Source: Bacteroidales bacterium
GTDB lineage: Bacteria > Bacteroidota > Bacteroidia > Bacteroidales > UBA932
DNA length: 64,000 nucleotides
Reading direction: 5' to 3'
NCBI GenBank assembly: GCA_024401745.1
Contig: JAKSKK010000004.1
Location: 18,450 to 82,449 of the forward strand
Within the stretch, counting starts at the first letter, position 1. Every line of letters starts with the position of its first letter. Under the pieces are notes generated by a model. It had not been told where the DNA came from, did not search any database, and was given only the letters and a program-made list of their open reading frames with translations. The position numbers and the translations under genes are program-made. Positions 25,425-35,566 of this stretch are shown here, piece by piece.

Positions 25425-28031
25425 ATGACCTCTAAAGAAATCAGGCAGAAATTCCTGGACTTTTTCGCTTCAAAGGGCCACGTAGTGGTTCCCAGCGCCC
25501 CCATGGTAGTCAAGAACGACCCCACATTGATGTTCACCAATGCGGGCATGAACCAGTTCAAAGACATATTCCTTGGCAACAGCAAGACCAAGTTCTACCG
25601 TGCCGCCGACTCGCAGAAGTGCCTCCGCGTGAGCGGAAAGCACAATGACCTCGAGGAAGTGGGCCACGACACATATCATCACACGATGTTCGAGATGCTC
25701 GGAAACTGGAGTTTCGGCGACTATTTCAAGACCGAGGCCATCGACTGGGCATGGGAGCTCCTCACCGAGGTGTACGGAATCGACAAGAGCATACTCTATG
25801 CAACCATCTTCGAAGGTTCCGACGAGTGCCCTCTCGACCTCGAGGCAAAGGCAGCATGGCTCAAGCATCTTCCCGAGGACCACATCGTCCTTGGCAACAA
25901 GCACGACAACTTCTGGGAGATGGGCGATACAGGTCCCTGCGGCCCCTGCTCAGAGATACATATCGACATCCGCACTCCCGAGGAGAAGGCATCCGGCATC
26001 CTCGGCCGTGACCTCGTGAACCAGAGCGACCCTCACGTGATCGAGATCTGGAACCTCGTGTTCATGGAATTCGAGCGCAAGGCCGACGGTCATCTCGAGA
26101 ACCTGCCCGCAAAGAACATCGACACCGGCATGGGCTTCGAGCGCCTCTGCTCAGTGCTCCAGGGCAAGAACTCCAACTACGATTCAGACGTGTTCACCGG
26201 CATGCTCGGCAAGATAGGCGAGCTCTCAGGACACAAGTACGGCGAGAGCAAGGACACCGACGTGGCAATGCGCGTGATCGCCGACCATATCCGTGCAATC
26301 TCCTTCAGCATCGCTGACGGCCAGCTTCCCAGCAACGTGAAGGCCGGCTACGTCATCCGCCGAATCCTCCGCCGTGCAGTACGCTATGGCTATACCTTCC
26401 TCGGCCTGAACGAGCCTTTCCTCTGCCGTCTCGTTCCTCAGCTCATCGACGACATGGGCGAGGCATATCCCGAGATCGTTAAGCAGCAGAAACTCATCGA
26501 GAACGTCATCCGCGAGGAGGAGATGGCATTCCTACGCACCCTCGACCGCGGCATCAAGCTGCTCGACGAGTGCATGGAGGCAGCCGTCGACACAAAGACC
26601 ATAGCCGGAACAGACGCATTCAAGCTCTATGACACCTACGGATTCCCCATCGACCTTACCGAGCTCATCGCTACCGAGAAGGGCTACAAGGTCGACCTCG
26701 AGGGCTTCCAGGTCGAGCTCGGCAAGCAGAAGGAGCGCGCCCGCAACGCCACCGCCAACGAGTTCGGCGACTGGACCGAGTACTATCCCGGCGAATGCGA
26801 GTTCGTAGGATATGACAAGCTCACCACTCACGGATGCCACCTGCTCAAGCAGCGCACCGTTGTCCAGAAGAACAAGGAGATGCTCCAGCTCGTCTTCGAC
26901 TACACTCCCTTCTATGGTGAGATGGGTGGCGAGGTAGGCGACACAGGCTACATCCTCAGCGCAGACGGCGAGAAGGTCGCCATCCTCAATACCATCAAGG
27001 AGAACAACCTCACCGTGCACATCGCAGAGCGTCTGCCCAAGAACTGCACCGGAGCATTCGAGCTCCATGTGGATGCAGAGCGCAGGCAGCTCGTCGCCAA
27101 CAACCACAGCTGCACCCACCTTCTCGACCAGGCACTCCGTGAGATCCTCGGAACCCACGTCGAGCAGAAGGGCTCATACGTTTCCGACAAGTCTCTCCGC
27201 TTCGACTTCTCACACTTCGAGAAACTCACCGACGAGCAGATCGCCGCTGTTGAGAAGCGCGTGAACGAGCTCATCCGCGAGGACTATCCCCTCGAGGAGA
27301 ACCGCCACGCCACAATGGAGCAGGCAAAGGAGATGGGCGCAATCGCCCTCTTCGGCGAGAAGTACGGCGACCGCGTGCGCGTGGTCAAGTTCGGCCCCAG
27401 CGTCGAGCTCTGCGGCGGCTGCCACACTGCGGCTACCGGTAAGATAGGCATGTTCAAGATCCTCAGCGAGTCAGCTATCGCAGCCGGCATACGCCGTATC
27501 GAGGCTGTCACTGCCGACGGTGCCGACAAGTTCGTGACCGACCTGCAGAACACCGTCAAGGAGGCCAGGGCAGAGTTCAACAACGCTCCCGACCTTCTCA
27601 GCGCCATCCGCAGGCTCATCGAGGAGAACGCAGGATACAAGAAGGCCGCCGAGGAAGCAGCAGCAAAGCGCGCCCAGATATATGCCGACCGCCTTGCCGA
27701 GGAGGCAAAGGAGATCGGAGGCGTGAAGGTTGCCACCTTCACCCGCGGCGACGTGGATCCTTCGATCGTAAGGAACGCCCTCACCATACTCCAGAAGCAG
27801 GCAGCTGCAACTGCAGCCATCGCTGCATTCGAATATGAGGGCAAGCCGAACCTCATGCTCATGTACTCTTCAGACCTTGTTAAGGCCGGCCGCAACGCAG
27901 GTGCCGACATCCGCGAGGCAGCCAAGCTCATCCAGGGCGGTGGCGGCGGTCAGCCCGGTATGGCAACCGCAGGCGGAAAGAACCCTGCAGGCCTCCAGGA
28001 TGCCCTGAAGGCTCTCCTTGCAAAGTTCTAG
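25425..28031 (+). CDS. alaS: Alanyl-tRNA synthetase
   Basis: The protein is 868 residues, full length. The class II catalytic core begins [10 protein letters not shown] and includes the conserved [17 protein letters not shown]. The editing domain has the zinc-binding NHSCTHLL and CGGCH motifs (about 560-670), and the C-Ala domain ends [14 protein letters not shown]. It charges tRNA-Ala and hydrolyses mischarged Ser/Gly. Next to it are the permease-formyltransferase fusion, two M23 peptidases and merR. Confidence 0.98.
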   Translation: MTSKEIRQKFLDFFASKGHVVVPSAPMVVKNDPTLMFTNAGMNQFKDIFLGNSKTKFYRAADSQKCLRVSGKHNDLEEVGHDTYHHTMFEMLGNWSFGDYFKTEAIDWAWELLTEVYGIDKSILYATIFEGSDECPLDLEAKAAWLKHLPEDHIVLGNKHDNFWEMGDTGPCGPCSEIHIDIRTPEEKASGILGRDLVNQSDPHVIEIWNLVFMEFERKADGHLENLPAKNIDTGMGFERLCSVLQGKNSNYDSDVFTGMLGKIGELSGHKYGESKDTDVAMRVIADHIRAISFSIADGQLPSNVKAGYVIRRILRRAVRYGYTFLGLNEPFLCRLVPQLIDDMGEAYPEIVKQQKLIENVIREEEMAFLRTLDRGIKLLDECMEAAVDTKTIAGTDAFKLYDTYGFPIDLTELIATEKGYKVDLEGFQVELGKQKERARNATANEFGDWTEYYPGECEFVGYDKLTTHGCHLLKQRTVVQKNKEMLQLVFDYTPFYGEMGGEVGDTGYILSADGEKVAILNTIKENNLTVHIAERLPKNCTGAFELHVDAERRQLVANNHSCTHLLDQALREILGTHVEQKGSYVSDKSLRFDFSHFEKLTDEQIAAVEKRVNELIREDYPLEENRHATMEQAKEMGAIALFGEKYGDRVRVVKFGPSVELCGGCHTAATGKIGMFKILSESAIAAGIRRIEAVTADGADKFVTDLQNTVKEARAEFNNAPDLLSAIRRLIEENAGYKKAAEEAAAKRAQIYADRLAEEAKEIGGVKVATFTRGDVDPSIVRNALTILQKQAAATAAIAAFEYEGKPNLMLMYSSDLVKAGRNAGADIREAAKLIQGGGGGQPGMATAGGKNPAGLQDALKALLAKF

Positions 28032-28034
28032 CGC

Positions 28035-30437
28035 ATGAAGAAACTGGACAGATTTCTCCTCAAGCAGTTTATCGGACCCTTCGTCGCGATACTGATTGTC
28101 GTGATATTTGTCCTCATGATGCACTTCCTCTGGCTCTACATCGACGAGCTGGTAGGCAAGGGCCTCAGCCTCAAGGTCATACTTGAATTCCTGATGTGGG
28201 GCATCTGCACCATCCTCCCGATGGCGCTGCCCCTCTCTACATTGCTCGCCTCCATGATGGTGGTGGGCAATCTTGCTGAAAACAAGGAACTCATGGCCCT
28301 CAAGGCATCCGGCATCTCGCTTGCCAGGATCATGGCCCCTCTCACAGTGGCCTCGCTCATCATCGCCATAGGAGCCTACTTCTCAGGATCGAAGCTGGTG
28401 CCTCACGCATACAACGAGATATTCACTCTCAGGGATGACATCGGCCGTACCAAGGACGAGATCAAGATTCCTAACGGAACGTTCTACGATGGAATCGAAG
28501 GATATATCCTCCGCGTGGACGACCAGAACAAGGACAACGGCATGCTCTACGGCGTGATGGTCTATGACCACACGGGCAACAAGGGCAACACCCTGGTCAC
28601 CCTGGCCGATTCCGCCACGATGAAGATGAGCAAGGCGAAGGACTACCTCGTGTTCACCCTCTTCAATGGCTCGAACTATCAGGAGACCAACACCCGTACC
28701 TACCGCGACACGACCCTCGACCTCCAGCACGTCTCATTTGCCAGGCAGGAGCTGATCATCCCTCTGGAGAACTATTCCTTCCAGAAGTCGGACTCCAGCC
28801 GCTTCGGCGACCAGGTCAAGTGCCTGAGCGTGGATGACCTGAAGTTCTTCAGCGACTCGCTTGACACACAGATCCAGAAGATGCACGACCAGCATCTTTC
28901 TGAGTTCGTGAAGAACCCCGGCATATACATGCACAGGCAGCTCGACACTTCCGTCCACACCACTGCGACCCTTCCGTTCGAATACGAGGGCGCCGGCAGC
29001 TGGGAGACTCTGGCAAAGAGGGCCGAAGCTTTCCAGAAGGCCGCATACAACGCCGACAGGCTGGTTCAGGACATGACTTCCGACGGGCACGACGTTTACG
29101 AGTACTACTACTACGTGTACAAGTCTGACACCGAACTGCTCGTGAAGTTCGCGCAGGCCCTGGCATGCTTCATACTCTTCTTCATAGGCGCCCCGCTGGG
29201 CGCGCTCATAAAGAAGGGCGGACTTGGCACCAGCGCCATCGTGAGCGTGCTGTTCTTCGTGCTGTACTACATTGTGGACATATCGGGCACCAAGCTTTCA
29301 AGGGACGGAAACATCAGCGCGGTCGCTGGTGCATTCTCCGCGTCGATGGTGCTGATTCCGATAGGTGCCTTCCTGACCTGGAAGGCGGTCAACGACTCAG
29401 AAATCTTCAATATGGATTCCATATCAAACTGGTGGCGCAAGCTCAAGAGCCGTGTGTCACGCTTCTTCCGCCCTGTACGTATCGTGTACATGGGCACACC
29501 CGAATTCGCAGTGGCTCCTCTGGATGCCATAATCAAGAAGGGCTACAACGTCGTGGGTGTCGTGACTGTTGCCGACAAGCCCTCTGGCCGCGGCCTCAAG
29601 GTGAACCAGAGCGCCGTGAAGCAGTATGCGGTGGAACATGGTATCCCCGTGCTGCAGCCGGTCAAGCTCAAGGATCCCGAGTTCCTCGAGGCCCTCAAGA
29701 CCTGGAAGGCCGACATGTTTGTGGTTGTTGCGTTCCGCATGCTTCCTGAGGAAGTGTGGAGCATGCCCCGCCTCGGCACATTCAACCTGCACGCCGCCCT
29801 GCTGCCTCAGTACCGCGGTGCAGCGCCTATCAACTGGGCTGTGATCAACGGCGAGAGGATGACAGGCGTCACCACCTTCATGATAGACAAGAACATCGAC
29901 ACAGGTGGAATCATACTCCGTGAGGAATGCCGCATAAGCGATACCGACACCGCAGGTGACGTCCACGACCGTCTCATGGCCATGGGCTCCGAGCTCGTCG
30001 TGCAGACCGTCGAGGGCATCATACAGCACAATGTCGAGACCCGCGTGCAGAGGAGCTTCATCCAGGGCAGCGAGGTGCTCAAGCCTGCACCCAAGCTCAC
30101 GCGCGAGACCTGCCACATCGACTGGCACGACACCACCGAGCATATCTACAACCTCATCCGAGGCCTCAGCCCGTATCCCACGGCATTCACTGAGATCGTC
30201 GGCCCTGAAGGCAATGCCCTGCAGCTGAAGATCTTCATGGCGGAACGTTCCGACATGCACGCTGAGCCGGGCACCATCCTTTCCGACGGCAAGACCTTCC
30301 TTGCCATCGCCACCTCCGACGGTGCGATCAGCATCAAGGACCTGCAGCTCAGCGGAAAGAAGAGGATGGACGTGAAGGCCTTCCTGCTCGGGTTCCGCGA
30401 TCCTCAGGACTGGCGCACTTTAGATAACTGTGCGTAA
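28035..30437 (+). CDS. LptF/LptG-family permease fused to methionyl-tRNA formyltransferase
   Basis: The protein is 800 residues in one uninterrupted frame. Residues 1-about 478 are a YjgP/YjgQ (LptF/LptG) permease: an N-terminal amphipathic start, membrane helices at about 14-36, 55-85 and 100-118, a large periplasmic domain, then three C-terminal helices (about 375-455). This family moves LPS as part of an ABC exporter. Residues from about 482 (RIVYMGTPEFA) are a complete Fmt: PSGRG loop, catalytic N584 and H586 in FNLHAALLPQYRGAAP, and D622 in NIDTGG. Fmt formylates initiator Met-tRNA in the cytosol, where the permease C-terminus should lie. No frameshift or internal start is evident at the junction. 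Both halves look functional. Confidence 0.9.
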   Translation: MKKLDRFLLKQFIGPFVAILIVVIFVLMMHFLWLYIDELVGKGLSLKVILEFLMWGICTILPMALPLSTLLASMMVVGNLAENKELMALKASGISLARIMAPLTVASLIIAIGAYFSGSKLVPHAYNEIFTLRDDIGRTKDEIKIPNGTFYDGIEGYILRVDDQNKDNGMLYGVMVYDHTGNKGNTLVTLADSATMKMSKAKDYLVFTLFNGSNYQETNTRTYRDTTLDLQHVSFARQELIIPLENYSFQKSDSSRFGDQVKCLSVDDLKFFSDSLDTQIQKMHDQHLSEFVKNPGIYMHRQLDTSVHTTATLPFEYEGAGSWETLAKRAEAFQKAAYNADRLVQDMTSDGHDVYEYYYYVYKSDTELLVKFAQALACFILFFIGAPLGALIKKGGLGTSAIVSVLFFVLYYIVDISGTKLSRDGNISAVAGAFSASMVLIPIGAFLTWKAVNDSEIFNMDSISNWWRKLKSRVSRFFRPVRIVYMGTPEFAVAPLDAIIKKGYNVVGVVTVADKPSGRGLKVNQSAVKQYAVEHGIPVLQPVKLKDPEFLEALKTWKADMFVVVAFRMLPEEVWSMPRLGTFNLHAALLPQYRGAAPINWAVINGERMTGVTTFMIDKNIDTGGIILREECRISDTDTAGDVHDRLMAMGSELVVQTVEGIIQHNVETRVQRSFIQGSEVLKPAPKLTRETCHIDWHDTTEHIYNLIRGLSPYPTAFTEIVGPEGNALQLKIFMAERSDMHAEPGTILSDGKTFLAIATSDGAISIKDLQLSGKKRMDVKAFLLGFRDPQDWRTLDNCA

Positions 30438-30452
30438 TTCCCAAAAAATGAG

Positions 30453-30460
30453 TATCTTTG
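30453..30460 (+). promoter_or_regulatory. -7 box of M23 gene, leaderless arrangement
   Basis: TATCTTTG fits TAnnTTTG and ends 6 nt before the ATG at 30467. Confidence 0.55.
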
Positions 30461-30466
30461 CCGTCT

Positions 30467-31483
30467 ATGGCAAAGTGGGTCTACAATCCGGAAACGCTTC
30501 TTTACGAACCTCAGAACGAACCTAGACGTTCCAAGGTTCTGAGAGTCTGCGTACTGGTGATAATAGCCCCGGCCCTTGTGTGGCTGTACTTCTGGCTCTA
30601 CACCTCGGTGTTCGGCTTCGAGCTTCCCAAGACTGCGATCCTGCGCCGCCAGAATGCCAGATATCAGGCCAAGCTTGAGCTCCTGAACAGGCAGATGGAC
30701 CTCTACGAGGAGAGCCTGCAGGGGATCGAGGAGCGCGACGACCACGTGTACCGCTCAATCTACGGTCTGGGAGACATCCCAGACAAGCTCAAGTTCTCAG
30801 GCTTCGCAGGTGAGAACAGATATGCCTATCTCGACGAATACGGCGCCAACGCCTACCTCAAGTCGACCATATACAGGATGGACCAGCTCACCAAGCGCAG
30901 CTATGTGCAGAGCAAGTCGCTTGACGAGGTGAGCCAGCTCGCCCGTGATGCCGGCGACATGATAGCCTGCGTGCCTTCGGTGCCGCCTATCTGCCCGGAG
31001 CCCGGCAGGTATCATCTGTCAAGCCCCTTCGGGCACAGGACCGACCCTGTGTATGGCGGAAGCGAGAACCATTCGGGCCAGGACATAGCTACCCATCGCG
31101 GTAATCCGGTGTATGCCACCGGAGACGGTGTGGTTGAGGTTGCGGAGTTCAATTTCAGGGGATACGGCAACGAGGTCGTCATCGACCACGGCTACGGCTA
31201 CAAGTCGCATTACGCCCATCTGAACACCATAGAGGTGGTGCCCGGCATGAAGGTCAGGAGAGGGGAGCGCATAGGCAGCGTGGGAAGCTCCGGCAAGTCC
31301 ACCGGCTGCCACCTGCACTATGAGGTGATATACCGCGGGGCCTTCGTGAACCCCATGAGCTACATGGACATGGAGATGCCCGTTTCGGAGTTCAAGGCCA
31401 TGGTGGCCGGCAGAGAGGCCGAGAGCCCGCACGGCAAGCGCACCAGCACCAGTGAGATTCTTAACAGGAGGAAGACGAAGTGA
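30467..31483 (+). CDS. M23 peptidase (LytM-type), membrane-anchored
   Basis: The protein is 338 residues from the ATG at 30467; the frame could begin three codons earlier at a TTG that overlaps the -7 box, so that is rejected. A basic N-terminus, one membrane helix (about 22-44) and a coiled coil (about 60-85) precede the M23 domain with HSGQD, HYAHL and GCHLHYEV, so the zinc ligands are complete. It probably trims peptidoglycan or activates other hydrolases at the inner membrane. It overlaps the next, paralogous M23 gene. Confidence 0.88.
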   Translation: MAKWVYNPETLLYEPQNEPRRSKVLRVCVLVIIAPALVWLYFWLYTSVFGFELPKTAILRRQNARYQAKLELLNRQMDLYEESLQGIEERDDHVYRSIYGLGDIPDKLKFSGFAGENRYAYLDEYGANAYLKSTIYRMDQLTKRSYVQSKSLDEVSQLARDAGDMIACVPSVPPICPEPGRYHLSSPFGHRTDPVYGGSENHSGQDIATHRGNPVYATGDGVVEVAEFNFRGYGNEVVIDHGYGYKSHYAHLNTIEVVPGMKVRRGERIGSVGSSGKSTGCHLHYEVIYRGAFVNPMSYMDMEMPVSEFKAMVAGREAESPHGKRTSTSEILNRRKTK

Positions 31484-32430
31484 TGAAGAACAAGGAACTG
31501 GACCAGATAACGCACAAGGTCGAGGAAGCTACGCACAGGGTGTGGCGCCTCGTCCGGGGCATACTGCTGTATTTTATTGGTACAGTGGCTCTTACTGCGT
31601 TTGCGTATACCATATTCGCACTTGTCTTCAGCACCGACGTCGAGCGCCGTCTGCACCGCGAGAACAAGATGTACGAGCAGCTCCTGCCTGAGCTCGAGCC
31701 TCGCCAGCAGCTCCTCTCCGATGCCGTTGAGGTCCTCGAGGACAAGGACAACAGGATATACGACAGGATGTTCCATGCCGCGGCCCCTTCAGTGGACCCC
31801 ATGTCGAGCCTGGACTTCCTCTTCGCGTCAGACACCATACCCGACACCAAGCTCGTCAGCTATGTCAGAGACAAGTCCGATGCCCTGGTCTCCAGGGTTC
31901 CGGACATCGATGCCGCCTTCGAGAAGATCATACGCACGATCGCTGACTCGTCGTTCGTGATGCCTCCTATGAGCATGCCGCTCAAGGACGTGAGCTACCC
32001 TCAGGTGGGAGCATCCTGCGGCAGCAAGATGAGTCCTTTCCTGAAGGCCTACGTGCAGCATGGCGGCATAGACCTGATAGTGAACCGCGGCACCGACGTA
32101 TATGCCACCGCCGCCGGAGTGGTTGGGGAAGGTACGGGCAGGTCCAAGACCAGCGGCAACACCGTGGTCATCAGACATGACGGCGGATATTCCACCATGT
32201 ACGCCCATCTCGACAACGTGACAGTCTCACGCGGGCAGAGAGTCAGGCGCGGGCAGAAGATAGGAACGGTGGGCATGACGGGAAAGGCCTTCGCGCCCCA
32301 TCTGCACTATGAAGTGCACAAGGACAGCCTTGTGCTGGACCCTGTGCACCATTTCTTCTCCGACGTCGAGCCTCAGGACTATGCGAATTACCTGTATATG
32401 TCAGTAAACACCTTGCAATCAATGGATTAA
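31480..32430 (+). CDS. Second M23 peptidase (LytM-type)
   Basis: The protein is 316 residues. Start is GTG 31480 (GTGA overlap with the previous stop) or ATG 31483; AGGAGG lies a suitable distance upstream. The layout repeats that of the previous gene: an N-terminal membrane helix (about 26-46), a coiled coil (about 50-85) and an M23 domain with HGGID, MYAHLD and APHLHYEV. The tandem pair looks like a duplication that has diverged. Its position between alaS and merR suggests the usual Bacteroidetes cluster. Confidence 0.87.
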   Translation: MMKNKELDQITHKVEEATHRVWRLVRGILLYFIGTVALTAFAYTIFALVFSTDVERRLHRENKMYEQLLPELEPRQQLLSDAVEVLEDKDNRIYDRMFHAAAPSVDPMSSLDFLFASDTIPDTKLVSYVRDKSDALVSRVPDIDAAFEKIIRTIADSSFVMPPMSMPLKDVSYPQVGASCGSKMSPFLKAYVQHGGIDLIVNRGTDVYATAAGVVGEGTGRSKTSGNTVVIRHDGGYSTMYAHLDNVTVSRGQRVRRGQKIGTVGMTGKAFAPHLHYEVHKDSLVLDPVHHFFSDVEPQDYANYLYMSVNTLQSMD

Positions 32431-32436
32431 CCAAAT

Positions 32437-32754
32437 ATGGAGAAACTATTCTATTCAATCAGCGAAGCAGCCGAGATCATAGGGGAGAGCGTCTCTCTCG
32501 TGAGATTCTGGTCAAACTCTTTCGAGTCGTTCATCAAGCCTCACCGCAACGGCAAGGGCAACAGGATGTACTCTGCAGCGGACATCGAGACCCTCAAGCA
32601 GATCCATCTCCTCGTGAAGGAGAAGGGCATGACCCTGGAAGGTGCCGCCGGCGTCCTGAGCTCCGGCAGGAGCAAGGTGCAGCACAATGTGAAGGCGCTT
32701 GACTCGCTCAAGGAAATTCGTGCTCAACTTGTGGAAATAAAGAAGTCTCTTTAG
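32437..32754 (+). CDS. MerR-family transcriptional regulator
   Basis: The protein is 105 residues. The N-terminal winged helix-turn-helix (YSISEAAEIIGESVSLVRFW to MYSAADIETLKQIHLL, about 5-70) is followed by a helical tail (LKEIRAQLVEIKKSL) that should form the antiparallel dimer. There is no effector domain or cysteine cluster, so a metal sensor is unlikely. It lies 6 nt after the second M23 gene and probably shares its transcript. Confidence 0.88.
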   Translation: MEKLFYSISEAAEIIGESVSLVRFWSNSFESFIKPHRNGKGNRMYSAADIETLKQIHLLVKEKGMTLEGAAGVLSSGRSKVQHNVKALDSLKEIRAQLVEIKKSL

Positions 32755-32766
32755 AAGAAATTTTCA

Positions 32767-32774
32767 TAACTTTG
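32767..32774 (+). promoter_or_regulatory. -7 box upstream of zinc-ribbon gene
   Basis: TAACTTTG fits TAnnTTTG and leaves a leader of about 36 nt before the ATG at 32811. Confidence 0.5.
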
Positions 32775-32810
32775 TAAGCTTATTATTAAACGGAAACAAA
32801 TACTATCAAT

Positions 32811-33629
32811 ATGGCAACCGCTAAGACAAAAAAAGTTCAGACTCCCATTGACGAAAGGGAGACTTTCGTGTCCCTTCAGAAATCATTCGCAGAGACCGAG
32901 CAGAGCGTAGAGGAAAAGCTCAAGGTCCTCTACGAGCTCCAGCAGGCAGACAATGAAATCGACAAGCTCGTGCAGCTTCGCGGAGAACTCCCCGCAGAGG
33001 TTCAGGCACTCGAGGCCGAGGTGGCTACCTTCAAGGGTAAGCTCGCCCGCATCGACGAGATCATTGCTCAGTTCAATGCATCGATCAAGGATTCTGAGCA
33101 GGACATCATCGACCGCAACGCAGACATCGACAAATATCAGAAGCAGCTCGAGAACATCAGCAACAGCCGCGAGTACGACTCCATCAACAAGGAGCTCGAG
33201 AACCTTAACCTCGAGCGTGCCATCGCCGAGAAGAAGATCCGCGAGTCACGCGAGCGCATCGAGGAGTGCAAGAACGACGCTGAGATCATAGGCGAGCGCC
33301 TCGCCATCCGCGAGCAGGACCTCGAGGCAAAGAACGAGGAACTTGCAAACATCGTGGAGTCCACAGCTGCCGAGGAGGCTACACTCCAGGCACGCAGGGA
33401 TGCCTGCGCAGCCAAGATCGACGAGCGTACCATGAGCGCATACAACCGTATCCGCGCAAGCGTTCACAACCACCTCGCAGTGGTTCCCGTATTCAACGGT
33501 GACTCATGCGGAGGATGCTTCAGCACCATCACTCCCCAGCGTATCCTCGACATCCAGTCAGGCAAGAAGCTCGTCATCTGCGAGCACTGCGGCCGTATCA
33601 TCGTAGCAACTGAAACTCCCGCCGAATAA
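32811..33629 (+). CDS. Coiled-coil protein with C-terminal C4 zinc ribbon (CdsZ/DUF164-like)
   Basis: The protein is 272 residues. A long coiled coil (about 35-205) is followed by a zinc ribbon with two CXXC pairs: CGGC in GDSCGGCFSTI and CEHC in VICEHCGR. This is the layout of the DUF164/CdsZ family, thought to bind nucleic acid or ribosomes. It is 2 nt upstream of dnaB. Codon use is highly biased, which suggests strong expression. Confidence 0.85.
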   Translation: MATAKTKKVQTPIDERETFVSLQKSFAETEQSVEEKLKVLYELQQADNEIDKLVQLRGELPAEVQALEAEVATFKGKLARIDEIIAQFNASIKDSEQDIIDRNADIDKYQKQLENISNSREYDSINKELENLNLERAIAEKKIRESRERIEECKNDAEIIGERLAIREQDLEAKNEELANIVESTAAEEATLQARRDACAAKIDERTMSAYNRIRASVHNHLAVVPVFNGDSCGGCFSTITPQRILDIQSGKKLVICEHCGRIIVATETPAE

Positions 33630-33631
33630 TC

Positions 33632-35146
33632 ATGCCCGAACAGCAGAAGCAGCGGACACAGCGCCGCAAGGACAAGGAGGCAGACCTCGATAACATAGGC
33701 CTGGAGATCGGCAACAAGCCGCCTCAGGCCCTTGACGTCGAGGAGGCAGTCCTTGGTGCCATGCTCCTTGAGCCGTCCTGCGTGGACCAGGCCATGGAGG
33801 AACTTACTCCCGACTGCTTCTACGACCCCAGGCACAAGCTGATCTTCACAGCAATGTCAGCCCTGGTGGTGGACCACACCTCAGTGGACATCATCACCGT
33901 GAGCGCCAAGCTCAGGGAGCAGGGCAAGCTCGAGGACGTGGGTGGCGCGGTAGTGCTGGCAAACCTTTCCGAGAAGGTGGGTTCCGCCGCACATATCGAG
34001 TACTACGTCAAGATCCTCAAGCAGAAGACCATACAGCGCAACCTCATCAAGGCTTCCTACGACGTCCTCAAGGACTCCTACGACGAGTCCATCAAGGTCG
34101 ACGAGCTCATAGACAAGGCCCAGTCCAGGATCTATGACGCCGTGCAGTCCAACCTGCGCAAGGAGGTCCAGGACATCGGCTCCATCATCAACGAGGCCAT
34201 GGCCGACATCGAGGATGCCCAGAAGAGCACCGGCCTCAACGGCGTGCCTTCAGGCTTCAAGAGCATCGACGTCATAACCCAGGGCTGGCAGAAGTCCGAC
34301 CTCATAATCCTGGCCGCACGTCCTTCAGTGGGTAAGACAGCGTTCTCGCTCAACCTTGCCCGCAACGCCGCTGTTGACCATCAGATGCCGGTTGCGTTCT
34401 TCTCTCTCGAGATGTCCTCCATCCAGCTCGCCAAGCGTCTGATGACCAGCGAGTCTGGACTCAGCGCCGACAAGATCAAGGGTGGCCGCAAGCTGGAACC
34501 CTACGAGTGGGAACAGCTGGAATACAAGCTCAAGGCATTGGCCAACGCACCTCTGTACATCGACGACACCCCCGGCATTCAGCTCATGGAGTTCCGCACC
34601 AAGGCAAAGAACCTGGTGAAGAACAAGGGCGTGCGCCTCATCTTCGTGGACTACCTGCAGCTCATGCAGGGCCCCATCGAACTCAGGGGCATGCGCGAGC
34701 AGGAGGTCGCCGCTATCTCACGTACCCTCAAGGCCACCGCCAAGGAACTGAACGTGCCCATCATCGCGCTGTCTCAGCTCTCACGCCAGGCAGTGCAGAG
34801 GCAGGGCGGCGGCGGAAAGCCCGTGCTCAGCGACCTTCGTGAATCCGGTTCAATCGAGCAGGATGCCGATATGGTTCTGTTCATCCACCGTCCCGACTTC
34901 GTGGGCCTGTCAGAGAATCCTGAGGACCGCGAGAAGACGCAGATCATCATAGCCAAGCACCGTAACGGTGAGACCAAGGACATCGACATGGTCTTCAAGA
35001 GCGAGCAGATACGCTTCATGGAAATCGACGAGGCCCTCGACGTGCAGGCTGCGCGCCCTGTGGAGTCAGCCATGAACAGCGCACCCTTCGACGCCCCGTA
35101 CGACGCCGGTGCATACGGTGCATTCCCTACACCAACTGATTTCTAG
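33632..35146 (+). CDS. dnaB: Replicative DNA helicase DnaB
   Basis: The protein is 504 residues, full length. An N-terminal helical domain (ALDVEEAVLGAMLLEP) is linked to a RecA-type ATPase with Walker A ARPSVGKTAF, Walker B RLIFVDYLQL and the IAKHRNGETKD region. It unwinds DNA at the replication fork as a hexamer. No intein or insertion was seen. The gene follows the zinc-ribbon gene by 2 nt and precedes rseC by 6 nt. Confidence 0.97.
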   Translation: MPEQQKQRTQRRKDKEADLDNIGLEIGNKPPQALDVEEAVLGAMLLEPSCVDQAMEELTPDCFYDPRHKLIFTAMSALVVDHTSVDIITVSAKLREQGKLEDVGGAVVLANLSEKVGSAAHIEYYVKILKQKTIQRNLIKASYDVLKDSYDESIKVDELIDKAQSRIYDAVQSNLRKEVQDIGSIINEAMADIEDAQKSTGLNGVPSGFKSIDVITQGWQKSDLIILAARPSVGKTAFSLNLARNAAVDHQMPVAFFSLEMSSIQLAKRLMTSESGLSADKIKGGRKLEPYEWEQLEYKLKALANAPLYIDDTPGIQLMEFRTKAKNLVKNKGVRLIFVDYLQLMQGPIELRGMREQEVAAISRTLKATAKELNVPIIALSQLSRQAVQRQGGGGKPVLSDLRESGSIEQDADMVLFIHRPDFVGLSENPEDREKTQIIIAKHRNGETKDIDMVFKSEQIRFMEIDEALDVQAARPVESAMNSAPFDAPYDAGAYGAFPTPTDF

Positions 35147-35152
35147 CAAGTT

Positions 35153-35566
35153 ATGGCAGAAGAGGTTTCGCATGTCGGCAGGATCGTGGAAATAACTCCC
35201 GAGTTCACTACGGTGGAGATTGTTTCCGAGTCTGCCTGCAGTTCCTGCCATGCCAAGGGCCTCTGCTCTCTGGGCGAGTCCAAGACCAAGGCCATACAGG
35301 TTCCCACCCGCGGATGGGACAGCTACAAGGTCGGAGACGAAGTCGACGTCACCCTGAGCGCAAGCATGGGCCACAAGGCGGTGTGGATTGCCTACATGAT
35401 CCCCCTGGCATTGCTCATGGCCGTGCTTCTCATCCTCATGGGATGCGGAGTCGGCGAACTCGCGTCAGGCCTCTGGGCCATCGGTGCCGTGGCGGTATAC
35501 TACCTGTGCATCAAGCTTCTGGGCAAGCGCCTCAAGAACGAATATATTTTTAACATCAAACGATAA
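35153..35566 (+). CDS. rseC: RseC/MucC-like membrane protein
   Basis: The protein is 137 residues. An N-terminal part carries the cysteine cluster ACSSCHAKGLCSLGE, followed by two membrane helices (about 78-97 and 102-122) and a basic tail. RseC-like proteins stand before rnf operons and are linked to electron-transfer or redox control. The stop shares a base with the ATG of rnfB (TAATG), so it belongs to the rnf operon. Confidence 0.88.
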   Translation: MAEEVSHVGRIVEITPEFTTVEIVSESACSSCHAKGLCSLGESKTKAIQVPTRGWDSYKVGDEVDVTLSASMGHKAVWIAYMIPLALLMAVLLILMGCGVGELASGLWAIGAVAVYYLCIKLLGKRLKNEYIFNIKR

